NCBI RefSeq assembly: GCF_000348985.1
Contig: NC_035923.1
Coordinates: 868,001 to 932,000, forward strand
Length of the DNA stretch: 64,000 bases
DNA from: Huiozyma naganishii CBS 8797
Lineage: Eukaryota > Ascomycota > Saccharomycetes > Saccharomycetales > Saccharomycetaceae
Direction of reading: 5' to 3'
The position numbers were made by a program, and so were the translations under genes. A model generated the notes under the pieces. It saw only the letters and a program-made list of their open reading frames with translations. It did no database searches and was not told where the DNA came from. Of the stretch, positions 10,758 through 20,609 are shown piece by piece. Every line of letters begins with the position of its first letter. Position 1 is the stretch's first letter.

Positions 10758-12902
10758 TCAGTCAACAGATAGCACATCCAATTCAGGACCAGGTTTTCCT
10801 TCACATTGAGCGACAACCTGGTCAATTTTCTTCCCAGCCCATGGGAACCTTGGATTGATCAAGAAAGGCCTCAAGTCAAATCTGTTATCATCCGGAGAAT
10901 ATTGCTCTGCGTGGTAACTTGGCGTTAGTACAGTTTGCTTATGTCTATTAATTGCGTAAAAGAAAAAAAATCTTTTGACTTTCTCGGCTACTTGGGAGGG
11001 TGTGAGTTTAGGCGTCCACTGGTGTAATAATTTCAAGAACATAGAGTACGGGCCACATTTTTCAACTTTTCTCAAATATCCAAAAACACTCAGTTCCTCG
11101 TAGGTCATACCCATATCAGCTTCATCGGATTGAACATATGTTTCCGTTATGGGTTCCAACTCTGCTGTGGGGGTAGCAGTTAAGAAGTCGTTCAAAATTG
11201 GCATTTCAAATTTTTCAGAGGCGTACGCAATGAAACCTTTCAGGTCAGTTTTAGAGATACCTCCTATTGGATTAATATCTGCGGAAGAACAATCGTACTT
11301 GGTCAGGTAACCTCTCAAACACTCGTCGACGTTGGCACTTCCAAGAACAAGTAGCCCACCTAAGTTTTTGTTGCCACGTACCCAAGGTAATAGTTGAGCA
11401 AACAAATATGCCAACACCATTCTCAGCCGAGCTTGGATGTTTTGCAGCGCTAAGTTTTCTATTTGGGATCCACCGAATATTTTGTAAATGGGCTTTTTCC
11501 CTGTTGCAACTTCAAACAGAGATGTGACGCTGGAAACCAGACTATCCATATTCAGATTAACATGGTAGGAGCCAATTTTCTCTGATAGTTCACTAGATCT
11601 ATTTCTTGTTTCCTTCGAGGAATTTTCAGTTCCCATGTAACAGGTATGGAAAATTTTGGATGATATGTCCTGTGGTTTCTGTGGCACCCATTCGTCAGTA
11701 TTTCCGGTAATTCTACGAACATCTTTCAAAACTTGTTCATTTCCTTCAAGTGCTTCATTTACAACTATGTTACACATGGAGTAGACGATCATAGCTGTGG
11801 CACAGGAGTCAATACCGCCTGATAGAGGGAGGAAGTAACCTGTTCCGTTACAACGTCTGATATAATCCCACAACCAGCAGGCTGGCCCTAAAGCAATTTC
11901 TTCTTGAGGGGTGTGATATGCAACAGCTTTTGACTTGGTTGGCATAATTGTAGGATCAAACCGCTCCTTTTTTACGGCAAGTTCGATTGGGACGTCGATT
12001 CTCTGATACCTAACATCGGTGGTACTCGCTTGCAAACAACGTGACATGATGGCTGCTCTGTAGCTTCTGACCTCTTCTAAATCCACAGTAGCAGTAACTA
12101 CTTCCACATCTTTAAGGGAAAACTGAGAACCTTGAGCGACGACTTTGCCATTGACAGCAATCAAGGCGCTGCCATCGTAATACAATCTATCACCGTCACA
12201 GCCGCGTTGGTTAGCGTATAGGTAAACCCCACCGCACCGTTTTGTGGCATTCAGAATCAAGTCCATTCTTTTATTTAGCTTACGCAATTCGTGGTGAGAA
12301 CCCGAAGAGTTAGTGATGATTTCAACACCATCCAATGACATTGCAATATTTGGAGATTGTGGTGTGAAAAGCTCTTCGCAGGTTTCAGCACCAACACATG
12401 TATCCAGCGCATTTACCACCGCATCCCCAAATGGGACAATTTTCTGTCCGGTAACTTCTTGGATCTCAGGTGGTAAAACAAAATCTTCAACCACTGTTGG
12501 TTTCAACCAAGGTGTGAAAAACCGCATTTCTCGGTAGTTACCATCATTAGCAAGCCACAATTTAGGTCTGATAAATAGTATCTTACCGTCTAAAGATAAC
12601 AATCTACAATTGTATCTGATGTTCTTGTGCAGAACTGGCATACCAATATCTAAGAGAATACCAAAAGTTTCGGGACGTTTGATAATTTGCACATACATTT
12701 CCCAGGAGTGCAGACACAAATCATTTTCCAAGAAATGATCCAAACATCCATAACCTGTGATCTCCAGCTCTGGACCGACACGCAAACGTGCCCCCCTCTT
12801 TTTGGCGATGCGGATGGATTCCAAGATACGGTCCCTGTTACCTTCAAAATCCAAAGCCCATTGATTCAAATTGCACGTAGCTAAAGTAATCAATTGAGAC
12901 AT
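10758..12902 (-). CDS. QNS1: Glutamine-dependent NAD+ synthetase
   Basis: The final step of NAD+ synthesis: amidation of nicotinic acid adenine dinucleotide using ammonia from glutamine. 714 residues, the same as S. cerevisiae Qns1. The N-terminal nitrilase-type glutaminase domain (residues about 1-290) has its catalytic glutamate in PELEITGYGC (near 45) and cysteine in GAETCEELF (near 175). The C-terminal synthetase domain has the ATP pyrophosphatase loop LPLSGGIDSCATA (near 360) and the deamido-NAD site around GSANVDECLRGY. Essential in yeast. Convergent with PPE1. Confidence 0.97.
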   Translation of the reverse strand: MSQLITLATCNLNQWALDFEGNRDRILESIRIAKKRGARLRVGPELEITGYGCLDHFLENDLCLHSWEMYVQIIKRPETFGILLDIGMPVLHKNIRYNCRLLSLDGKILFIRPKLWLANDGNYREMRFFTPWLKPTVVEDFVLPPEIQEVTGQKIVPFGDAVVNALDTCVGAETCEELFTPQSPNIAMSLDGVEIITNSSGSHHELRKLNKRMDLILNATKRCGGVYLYANQRGCDGDRLYYDGSALIAVNGKVVAQGSQFSLKDVEVVTATVDLEEVRSYRAAIMSRCLQASTTDVRYQRIDVPIELAVKKERFDPTIMPTKSKAVAYHTPQEEIALGPACWLWDYIRRCNGTGYFLPLSGGIDSCATAMIVYSMCNIVVNEALEGNEQVLKDVRRITGNTDEWVPQKPQDISSKIFHTCYMGTENSSKETRNRSSELSEKIGSYHVNLNMDSLVSSVTSLFEVATGKKPIYKIFGGSQIENLALQNIQARLRMVLAYLFAQLLPWVRGNKNLGGLLVLGSANVDECLRGYLTKYDCSSADINPIGGISKTDLKGFIAYASEKFEMPILNDFLTATPTAELEPITETYVQSDEADMGMTYEELSVFGYLRKVEKCGPYSMFLKLLHQWTPKLTPSQVAEKVKRFFFFYAINRHKQTVLTPSYHAEQYSPDDNRFDLRPFLINPRFPWAGKKIDQVVAQCEGKPGPELDVLSVD

Positions 12903-13732
12903 CTCAAGTCAGTTTAGCAGATTATAGTACTCAGAAGTGTCTATATAACTTTCAAAGTTTCTAATAAAACGAGGTGTCAATCTTCGTCTTCCATACACAA
13001 ATCATTATCATCTCACTTAATTATTTTTTCAAAAAAAGTACTGAACTGAAAACGCTAAAAGTGATCGCAATTTCATTTAGTCATCGAAAGAATTATGTAA
13101 AAGCTATAGTCGGGTATGATTAATTAAAGTGTTTAAGAACTCTGATATTGTGTATTTACGTTGTATACGGTAAGTATTTAGTTATATCATTTGTACTTGC
13201 TTGTCTCTCACTCGTTTCTTTCTTGGGTTCTGGATTTAGAGACAGTTTTAAAAGATGTCAGCGCAGCTACCTTGGGGTTTATATATGTTCCGGATAATGA
13301 GCCATCCGCATGTCTCGAGTTCGTATACTCACATGTCGGGTTTATAATAGTTCCTAGTACTGAAATTGAGAGGGTAACGGGTCATGAGTCCATTCCCAGA
13401 AGGCGTTCCCAATTTATCCTCACAAATTATTTACAATCGAGAAGTTCTTGTCATGGTCAAATATCGCACAAAAAGCAAGCTAACACTCCGGAAATTCAGA
13501 TATAATGACAGTTTTGAATTCCTTTTCCAAAGAGTTCTCAACAACACAGACACACAACAAGCATGTTCCTAGCTGCAGGTGTGTTCAGCTGACTATACAT
13601 CGAATTTATCTCTAGATTCATTAAATACTCTACCGTTTAGTGCCATTTCCTTTTTTTGTTATATGAGGTCTGGTTGTTTATTCGTAAATTCATCTTGCTT
13701 TTGACAATCTTTGTTACTGGTAGCTACAGTAT
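12903..13732. other. Long intergenic region between QNS1 start and OSH3 end
   Basis: 830 bp. S. cerevisiae has no gene here. The only coding-like segment is the short plus-strand frame at 13384-13572, listed separately. I see no tRNA-like fold, LTR terminus or splice-site pair that I would trust. Confidence 0.5.
13384..13572 (+). CDS. Possible small ORF, 62 residues, unknown
   Basis: An ATG-initiated frame of 62 codons in the QNS1-OSH3 interval. Its product is polar and plausible in composition (VMVKYRTKSKLTLRKFRYND in the middle, then an aromatic stretch), but I recognise no family. Another ATG in the same frame at 13255 (MSAQLPWGLYMF) opens 30 codons before a stop at 13345, so a decayed or intron-containing gene is possible. 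No GTATGT/TACTAAC pair links them. Low confidence that it is a gene. Confidence 0.22.
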   Translation: MSPFPEGVPNLSSQIIYNREVLVMVKYRTKSKLTLRKFRYNDSFEFLFQRVLNNTDTQQACS

Positions 13733-16612
13733 TTACCATAATGGTACTACATTCGACCAATCTTGGCGTTTTCTTCTTTCCCAGTAGCTGTCCGGACCGC
13801 GCTTATACTGCCACGTCTTGGAAGACGACTTAACAAAATATTGAGGTTCAACATCTTCTCCCCGTTGACGTCTCTCCCGCTGCTTTTGTTCTAGTTGCAA
13901 TTTCAGGGTTTCGGCTGTTTCAATATCGCCAGCTTCATATGCTTTCACATCTGGCCGTAATCTCGAATCAGTTGGCGGTAGTTGCCCTTTCTCCAATTCG
14001 GTGACTTCATTCAAATTTGCAGAGAATTTCGTGTACCCATACTTTTTCTTTGAATTTGATACCAAATCTCCAACACTCCAGATGGTGCCTTTGGTCTTCG
14101 TGTCAATTAACTTTTCGGTCCATTTACCGGATATGATTTGACGTCTATTGTTGGAGTTGTTGTCCTGTGTTAACACCACTGCAACGCTTTCTGACCTACC
14201 ACCAAACATACCAGTTTTCTCAAATTCTACAGTTGTCTTACCACTCTTGGATGACACAATCTCAAACTCGTTACTTGGCTCCACGTATCTTTCTCCAGCA
14301 ATCAAATTCTTCAAAATTGTAATTGGTTGGGACCATTCAAAATATTCGCCAGTTTTTTTACACTTCAATTCAATGGTACCCTCATTGTTAAACTCGAGGG
14401 ATTTCCCCCAAAATTTTTGAACTGGAGAAACAGTATAGCTACATTCCCAGTTTTCATGTTGCGCAAAAAAGGCGAAAATTTGAGGTTTATGACAGACCTT
14501 TTCAGCAACCAATCTGAATCCCATATCTTCTTTTACAAGTTCAAACGTTTCCCCCAACAACGGATTAAATGGTTTCCTCAGAGCTCTCGTCTTCTCTCTA
14601 TAAATAGACAAAAATGATATTGCAAAGGCTGATACCGTGACTAACGGTTCCGCTTGGGTGTCCAGATTGTTCAGTAGTGAAGCATATTCAAAAGTTTCAG
14701 AGATCATTTGTAGAATAGTAAGGGGTTCGTTTGAGGTCACTGGCATGGCAATGGAGCTTAAATCTTTGCCCACGTTTTTTCTGAGGAAAGATAGCAAACT
14801 GGGTAGGGGAAGAAGCAGCCGGTGTAATATCATTACGGCGTAGAATTGTTTTTTAATGGGGAGAGGATACAGATCATTGTCTTCTGCTTGGTCCTCCTTT
14901 GTCTGAGAGCTAGAAACTTCACTCAAAGGTGTCATTTCCCGCGTCGCTCTGGCATTGTTTTCTCTCATTATAGTTTTTTTCAAATCTCTGGTATCCTCGT
15001 CTTCGAGAACTACGGAAGTATCTTTGGTGCTTTCTACATCGGCTTCGTCGCTGACCTCTTCGTCATCGAGCATTATAACACGACGACTAGCAGCGTCTTG
15101 GGCGTCAAAAAACTCTTCATTTCCTGTTAAACTCGATTTTATGGATGGGCATATTTGTTCTTTCACCTTCCTCGTAACCTGTGTGAAATCTGCAGTTAGG
15201 ATTTTGCTTTGTTTAACAAATTGTTGCACTACAATTTCTAATTCCGACAGTTTCTGGTATAAGTTATGATCTCTGGAATCCGCTAGTCCATCTATATTCG
15301 AACTGGTCATATGGGAAGACAATGAATTTGTAGATTCATTAGGCGACACAGGACTCATCATTTTTACTCTTTCGACCCCGGCGTTAATTGATGACGAAGA
15401 TGATGGAGAACGCCCCAATTTATACAGTCTATTATCGTTCTGTGTTTGTGAGTACAACTTCGATTCATTCTTGCATTCTTCCAATCTTTGTTGAATAATG
15501 GTCAAGTTGGCAAAAAAATCTTCATACGCTTCGTTCGGTAAGGGGACATAGCTATCATCGTCGATGCTTGACGATATCCGTTCTTTTTCCGAGAGTGGTA
15601 TGTCCTGGTCTTTCTTTAGAGTCAGGACCTCTCGTTCATCTTTCAAAGTAGCGGCTAATCCAGCATCTTCGTCATCCCCCACTTCTGGCTCATTATTCTT
15701 ATCAAAGCATTTCTGTAAGGCGTCAACCCAAGTCTGCCAACTATTGGTATCTTTTGCCTTCAAGGCCCAAATTTCCATCCCTGAATCGATAATGATTAAT
15801 TTGTCTCTTTTGTTTGCACTCACTGTGGACAAATTAATAACAATTTCACCACGACGGGCTTGGATATGGTTGTTCATATAGTACGACAACGTTCCATATC
15901 TGAAATCCAGAGTAAAAAATCTTCTTTTAAAGCCTTGTAGTCTCTTTCTTCTTTTCTTTGAGAGGTAGCCCTCTAAATATCTACCCTGTCCGACGAACAA
16001 AGGCGCATCCTTCTGGTATGTTGATAACTGAAAGGAGCTTGTTCTTGGAGAAGGTGCAGATTTCGTGCTGATGGTGGACTGCACGTCATCGCGCACCACG
16101 CTGGCGTTAAACAAAGTCTTTTTCCGAACGTTTTTTGATGAGGTATTATCCAGAATGAAAGCATAGTAGTAATCGTTATCTTCTACATCCAACACGCCCT
16201 CCGTCATTTTATTTGCATAAATATGGCCAATCCACTTTACTAGGGTGAACCCTGAAGCTTCCAATCTGTCCCGGAGAGAGCCCTCCATCGACTGTTGTTG
16301 GATGTTGCTCAGAGATAATGAGGAATGAGAATCATCTGTAGTGCTAAAGGAACTGGTTCTATTTTTTAGCGTCTTAGAAGCAAAATCCAAAACACTTCTC
16401 GTGTCTTCTGCAATGTGCACAGAGGAGTTGTGTCGGCTGTTGGGTTGATGATCATCACCGTTCCCGTTGTCCACGCTCAATTTTAGTTTCTTGTAAATAC
16501 CCAATTCTATTGATTTCTTTAAGGGTTTTACCTGGTAGTTTATCGTGTCTCCATGATTGCACTTCACCCATCGAACGACAAAGGATCGATTCTGAATGTC
16601 AATTGTCTCCAT
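13733..16612 (-). CDS. OSH3: Osh3 oxysterol-binding protein homologue
   Basis: A lipid-transfer protein working at ER-plasma membrane contacts; Osh3 is linked to phosphoinositide regulation with the VAP protein Scs2. 959 residues (996 in S. cerevisiae). Domain order: an N-terminal GOLD-like region (about 1-190); a PH domain from GRYLEGYLSKKRRKR to TWVDALQKCF (about 212-297); a low-complexity linker containing a FFAT motif EEFFDAQDA (about 500) for VAP binding; then the oxysterol-related domain (about 590-959). The ORD fingerprint is the variant EKVCHKPQIFAFF instead of EQVSHHPP, as expected for the Osh3 branch. The minus-strand ATG is at 16612. It lies downstream of ERG7 on the same strand. 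Confidence 0.95.
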   Translation of the reverse strand: METIDIQNRSFVVRWVKCNHGDTINYQVKPLKKSIELGIYKKLKLSVDNGNGDDHQPNSRHNSSVHIAEDTRSVLDFASKTLKNRTSSFSTTDDSHSSLSLSNIQQQSMEGSLRDRLEASGFTLVKWIGHIYANKMTEGVLDVEDNDYYYAFILDNTSSKNVRKKTLFNASVVRDDVQSTISTKSAPSPRTSSFQLSTYQKDAPLFVGQGRYLEGYLSKKRRKRLQGFKRRFFTLDFRYGTLSYYMNNHIQARRGEIVINLSTVSANKRDKLIIIDSGMEIWALKAKDTNSWQTWVDALQKCFDKNNEPEVGDDEDAGLAATLKDEREVLTLKKDQDIPLSEKERISSSIDDDSYVPLPNEAYEDFFANLTIIQQRLEECKNESKLYSQTQNDNRLYKLGRSPSSSSSINAGVERVKMMSPVSPNESTNSLSSHMTSSNIDGLADSRDHNLYQKLSELEIVVQQFVKQSKILTADFTQVTRKVKEQICPSIKSSLTGNEEFFDAQDAASRRVIMLDDEEVSDEADVESTKDTSVVLEDEDTRDLKKTIMRENNARATREMTPLSEVSSSQTKEDQAEDNDLYPLPIKKQFYAVMILHRLLLPLPSLLSFLRKNVGKDLSSIAMPVTSNEPLTILQMISETFEYASLLNNLDTQAEPLVTVSAFAISFLSIYREKTRALRKPFNPLLGETFELVKEDMGFRLVAEKVCHKPQIFAFFAQHENWECSYTVSPVQKFWGKSLEFNNEGTIELKCKKTGEYFEWSQPITILKNLIAGERYVEPSNEFEIVSSKSGKTTVEFEKTGMFGGRSESVAVVLTQDNNSNNRRQIISGKWTEKLIDTKTKGTIWSVGDLVSNSKKKYGYTKFSANLNEVTELEKGQLPPTDSRLRPDVKAYEAGDIETAETLKLQLEQKQRERRQRGEDVEPQYFVKSSSKTWQYKRGPDSYWERRKRQDWSNVVPLW

Positions 16613-16910
16613 TCCAATTCAACTCAATTGCGTATGCAACTAGCAATCTACCGAGATCAATCAAGTGTATAAAAAGAATGACAGTAGTACTACCGCAAGT
16701 TGAAAAGTCAAAGCCCTATTCCCGGAAAGGCCTCCAGAATTTCAACTAATCATATTTCTTAATTCTTCAGTACTCTCGATTCTTCATCTTCAGTCTTGGC
16801 TTATTTTCTATATATATATTTTTTTTCAACATATCGCGGGACACGGGAATTACAGTGGCTAAACGATGGCTGTACATTCAATACATATGCGGCATGGATT
16901 GCGGCGCAGG

Positions 16911-19100
16911 CTACACAGCCGGGGCAATTGCATATGTTTTATTGTACAACCCTAGTGCCTTGATAGGGAACAGAAACCTGTAGCTGGGATACTCAATGGC
17001 ACAAGAGTGGTTGAATACACCTTCCACACTTTCAAACTTCCATTCACCGCTTGGCAACTGTCTGGAGCGGAGCAATTCAATGCCCCTCTCAATGACTTTC
17101 TTATCTGGATACTCTGCCAAAAGTAGGGCAATCACTGCCCATGCAGTTTGAACAACGAGAGATTCAGGAGTGGACACGTAGCTGTGTAGTTCACTTGATT
17201 TCATCGATTCTCCCCAGCCACCATCGATTAATTGCTTCGAAACTAGAAAATCACAGCCTTTACGGACAATTGCAGAGTTTGCGTAGTTCTCTTCCACAGA
17301 ATGCAGAGCTTCTAGGGCAAACATGCCTGCATACGTGTAGCATATCCCCCAGCAACCATACCACGATCCGTCCGGTTCCTGGGCTCTTTTCAAGTACTCT
17401 ATAGCGATCCGAATTCTTTCTGATATCTCTTCAGTGCGGTATTTGTAATACTTGTGGAAAAAAGTGAGACCGAGCACAGAAGAGTCCGTGCACTCAACAT
17501 ATGGATACTCGATCATGATGTTACCAAACACCTCAGCCGGGTTCAATTTTTCCATAATTAGGGGCGCTTTGATCTTTTCATACGTCGCGAAAGAGCCGTA
17601 CTCAAAAGATCCAGTGTTTTGTAAGCTCAGCAGAACATCGATACCTTCGTATAATCTAGAGTCCTCGATCTCATCGTGCACATCACTGAATTGCGGCGCG
17701 TTCTTCACCATGATGATGGCTTTTATTGCCTCTGCAGTGCAATCTGAAACGGTGTACCCCTGTGTTTTGGTAGAGAACCCCCATGAACCCTTCCTCTTAT
17801 CCCTGAATGATCCCGGAACACACTCGGTGTCAAACTGCGACCTTATTAGAAATCTGTATGCAGCTACAATGAAGTTGTAGAACTCAGGTCTCTCAGCTAG
17901 CCCTGCTACAAAAAAATATTGAACAGCAAACGCACAATCCCATGTTTGCACACCATTCGTCCCCATAACAGTCATCCCCTGGGGTCCATGGAACAAAGCG
18001 TCCTTGAATCTTGTTCGAAATTTAGTAAACGCTTCTGAATCGACACCTTCTTCGATCAAAGTTACTAGGGCACAAAAGGCTTGGTTAACTGGAGCAATAC
18101 ACAAGTAGTCGGTGTTTTGGATTTCCTTCTGGATAAGAGAGTAAACTTTTGCCTTTGACTTTTTGTAGATCCAAGCAGGTCTCAAATACTTTTCGTAGAA
18201 TATTATTGCATTATTGGCCATATCCAATACTTTGGAATGTGGGTAATACAAATCTACGCCGCAAACAGTATTTCTGTGCTTGGAGAAATCGATGGAATCG
18301 AATGGTTTAGTGTATATCTCTCCTCTTATTTCTTCCAACAGGGGGGTTAATTCGCAAGAGTAATGAACAAGGGAAAGATAACTGATTGGTAAATAGACAC
18401 CCCTTGTATGGACCCACCATTTTCCTGGATGAATGGGTAGCTCGTACGGCAACAGCCATGTTTCTGGTGGCGCTGGGTTAACACCTTCCCATTTGTATAG
18501 ATTCAAAACGCTGAGCCAGATTTTCCCCCAATGGGGGGCTCCAATGGCCCCACCTAATCTCAGTAGTGTATCCCTGGCCTTCAAACAAACTGGGTGGTCC
18601 CGTTGAAGTCCTAGTAACCTAAGAATAACATAGTTCAAAACGGTACCAAAGACGGTAGATTTATCCACCGAGTGCAGCCCCCATCCGCCATCCACTGGAT
18701 GCGAAGTGTTCACTATGTACCTAATAATCTCCAGTCTTTCGTGCTTGGGTATTTCAATACCTGCGATATAGTTGACTGCAATATAACCAATGGTCATAAA
18801 CATTGGACCCTTGTACTGACAGGGGAACATACCAGAATGCGGATCTTGCAAGGATTTGAAGAAATTGGCACCGTTAATGCATGAATCGAAAGCTGTTACC
18901 GGTTCCTTGGGAGCCGATGTCTCTGTATCTCTGATTTGCAACAGCCATTGAGTAAAACTGGACTGGGGATCCATTTCACACTGATCCTCTGGAATATAGT
19001 CCCAAGTTTCCCTACCCAGTTCGTCAGTTCTCAATCTCCATCTCTTCGGATCAGTTCTTGGGAGTCCCAGTTGCTCTGAGTACAACACAATATCTGCCAT
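16911..19100 (-). CDS. ERG7: Lanosterol synthase (oxidosqualene cyclase)
   Basis: Cyclises 2,3-oxidosqualene to lanosterol in ergosterol synthesis, at lipid droplets and ER. 729 residues from the ATG at 19100 (MADIVLYSEQLGLPRTD); S. cerevisiae has 731. An in-frame upstream extension to 19127 would need a TTG start and is not used here. Visible hallmarks are the catalytic aspartate in the DCTAE motif (SDCTAEAIKA, near residue 454), many QW repeats (e.g. DGSWYGCWGICYTYAG, DGGWGESMKSSEL, GEWKFE) and PCQYKGPMFMTIGY. The upstream interval carries an AR1/SRE-like CTAAACGA and a CACGTG. Confidence 0.98.
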   Translation of the reverse strand: MADIVLYSEQLGLPRTDPKRWRLRTDELGRETWDYIPEDQCEMDPQSSFTQWLLQIRDTETSAPKEPVTAFDSCINGANFFKSLQDPHSGMFPCQYKGPMFMTIGYIAVNYIAGIEIPKHERLEIIRYIVNTSHPVDGGWGLHSVDKSTVFGTVLNYVILRLLGLQRDHPVCLKARDTLLRLGGAIGAPHWGKIWLSVLNLYKWEGVNPAPPETWLLPYELPIHPGKWWVHTRGVYLPISYLSLVHYSCELTPLLEEIRGEIYTKPFDSIDFSKHRNTVCGVDLYYPHSKVLDMANNAIIFYEKYLRPAWIYKKSKAKVYSLIQKEIQNTDYLCIAPVNQAFCALVTLIEEGVDSEAFTKFRTRFKDALFHGPQGMTVMGTNGVQTWDCAFAVQYFFVAGLAERPEFYNFIVAAYRFLIRSQFDTECVPGSFRDKRKGSWGFSTKTQGYTVSDCTAEAIKAIIMVKNAPQFSDVHDEIEDSRLYEGIDVLLSLQNTGSFEYGSFATYEKIKAPLIMEKLNPAEVFGNIMIEYPYVECTDSSVLGLTFFHKYYKYRTEEISERIRIAIEYLKRAQEPDGSWYGCWGICYTYAGMFALEALHSVEENYANSAIVRKGCDFLVSKQLIDGGWGESMKSSELHSYVSTPESLVVQTAWAVIALLLAEYPDKKVIERGIELLRSRQLPSGEWKFESVEGVFNHSCAIEYPSYRFLFPIKALGLYNKTYAIAPAV

Positions 19101-19220
19101 CCTAAAGCGCCTAGTCAATTGGGACAAGCCACAGTATCGACCTGCTCTCCTTGCGAAAGGCTCTTAAAAGTACTGTCTTCAAGACATGATTTCAGTTGCA
19201 CAACTCCTGGCACTTGCAGA

Positions 19221-19228
19221 CTAAACGA
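19221..19228 (-). promoter_or_regulatory. AR1/sterol response-like site upstream of ERG7
   Basis: CTAAACGA on the plus strand, i.e. TCGTTTAG reading toward ERG7, 121 bp before its ATG. This fits the TCGTTYAG form bound by Upc2/Ecm22 in S. cerevisiae sterol genes. A single 8-mer, so moderate support. Confidence 0.45.
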
Positions 19229-19250
19229 TCTGAATCTCGAAAGAGCCAGC

Positions 19251-19256
19251 CACGTG
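19251..19256. promoter_or_regulatory. CACGTG E-box upstream of ERG7
   Basis: Palindromic CACGTG followed by AT, about 150 bp upstream of ERG7. Cbf1-type (or other bHLH) site by sequence; function inferred only. Confidence 0.4.
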
Positions 19257-19904
19257 ATGCGCCATTCGTACACTGCAAGTATACACTCGCAGAAGCACTA
19301 TTGATCCGTGGTAAAGAGGGAGGGCGTGTACGACTCATGTTCGCCTTTGTAAAGATTCAATGTGATATTGCCCGCCAATCTTGGATGCAATCTTGCAGTG
19401 AAGGTGAAAGGTTGGTTGTTTCAAGCCAAAAGAGTGAAGAAGTATATTGTATTTAGGAAAATGAGGATACAATCCAAGCATTCGTCGGTGATTGTAAGAA
19501 TTTGCTCAATTGGGAGAAACATGGACGTCAACACTTGCTCATTCTGGTTGTATAGTTGTCGACCTAGAGGAGCTGTTTAACCCAATGTTGATGTATTCAT
19601 ATCTTTGAAATAAGCACAATACATGTGGTCAACAAGTGTGAAAAGCAAAATGCATGAGGATTCGCAGGGTGCTTGTATATTTGACACTGCATCTATCGGT
19701 GACACACACCCTTTTATCTTTCAGGGTCTATCCACCAAAAATCACTTATGAGGTACCTGCTTGCCCCTCAAGGCGCCAGAGTACCTTATATCCACCTTAT
19801 ATATAATAAAATAATAAAAAAGGCATTGGAAGGCACAAGTGAAATCTGTTGAGGGCTGTGATGAAATAAGCGGGTTCAGCGTCGACGGTGGGTACTTATC
19901 TGGG

Positions 19905-20423
19905 ATGTCACAGAAAGAACATGATGCCCCATATATAGATGTTTTGAAACAACTGTCTCAGTATGACTATCTACTCGAACAATTGCAACAAAATATGGCG
20001 GACGGTTTCTTCAGATTATCACGCGCGAATTTTCACAATAAGGACTCCTTGAGAGGAAGGTATGGACAAGATTATTACGACCATTCATATGTGGGTCAAT
20101 GGACCGTTTTGATCCATGACAATGAGCACGTCACGTTGGAGAAACTACAGTTAGAGGAGGAATCCAGCGATGACGAAGTGGATGATGACGATAAACTTCG
20201 AGAAAGGAAAATCTCGCAGACCACAACAGAGAAACCCACCAAAAAGCTACAAGGAACTTATGATCCAATACTTATGTTTGGCGGTGGACTTTCTGCTCCA
20301 TCGAGCCTGAGACAAACACAAACTAGTTTCAAAAACTGTCTACCAATCCTTATTCAACTCATTAATTGCAAAAATGAAGCACGTAAACTTTGTGCACTAT
20401 TAGAGGCCACCAAAACTACTTAG
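19905..20423 (+). CDS. VMA22: Vma22 V-ATPase assembly factor
   Basis: An ER-associated protein that works with Vma12 and Vma21 to assemble the V0 sector of the vacuolar ATPase. 172 residues from ATG 19905 (MSQKEHDAPYIDVL); S. cerevisiae has 181. The frame extends upstream only through a GTG. The N-terminal helix LEQLQQNMADGFFRLSRAN leads into NKDSLRGRYGQDYYD, matching Vma22. An acidic/basic linker follows (residues about 85-125). The conserved C-terminal block begins YDPILMFGGGLSAPSSLRQ. As in S. cerevisiae it sits next to GIC1, convergently. Confidence 0.93.
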   Translation: MSQKEHDAPYIDVLKQLSQYDYLLEQLQQNMADGFFRLSRANFHNKDSLRGRYGQDYYDHSYVGQWTVLIHDNEHVTLEKLQLEEESSDDEVDDDDKLRERKISQTTTEKPTKKLQGTYDPILMFGGGLSAPSSLRQTQTSFKNCLPILIQLINCKNEARKLCALLEATKTT

Positions 20424-20609
20424 CAGAATAAATGTGGTACCGAAAAACAGGTATATGAATTGAAACGTTTTATATAAAACCAAATAAGATAAAGAGATAA
20501 TGCAGTATGTAGAATAATTGAGAGGTCATTTAAACTGGACCAGAAAGGATTTGCTATCTCTTAAAAGCAATTCCTTCTCGAAAGCAGAGTATCCTTCTTC
20601 CAAGATAGA

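Larger units (their letters stand above)
19101..19904. other. Divergent ERG7-VMA22 intergenic region; synteny breakpoint
   Basis: 804 bp. In S. cerevisiae these genes are not neighbours (YHR072W and YHR060W), so this marks one end of an inversion. The only features I would name are the AR1-like site and CACGTG on the ERG7 side. I find no tRNA or LTR. Confidence 0.6.

Noticed and set aside
16613..16910. Search for NOP10 between OSH3 and ERG7, its place in S. cerevisiae
   Set aside because: No minus- or plus-strand frame in the 298 bp resembles Nop10; the gene is not here.
19101..19127. Longer ERG7 start (and similar TTG/GTG extensions of SSZ1, PAN5 copy 1, MED6, FYV4, RRF1, BRL1, HTD2, VMA22)
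   Set aside because: These extensions begin with non-ATG codons and lack similarity to the known N-termini; the first ATG fits each family.
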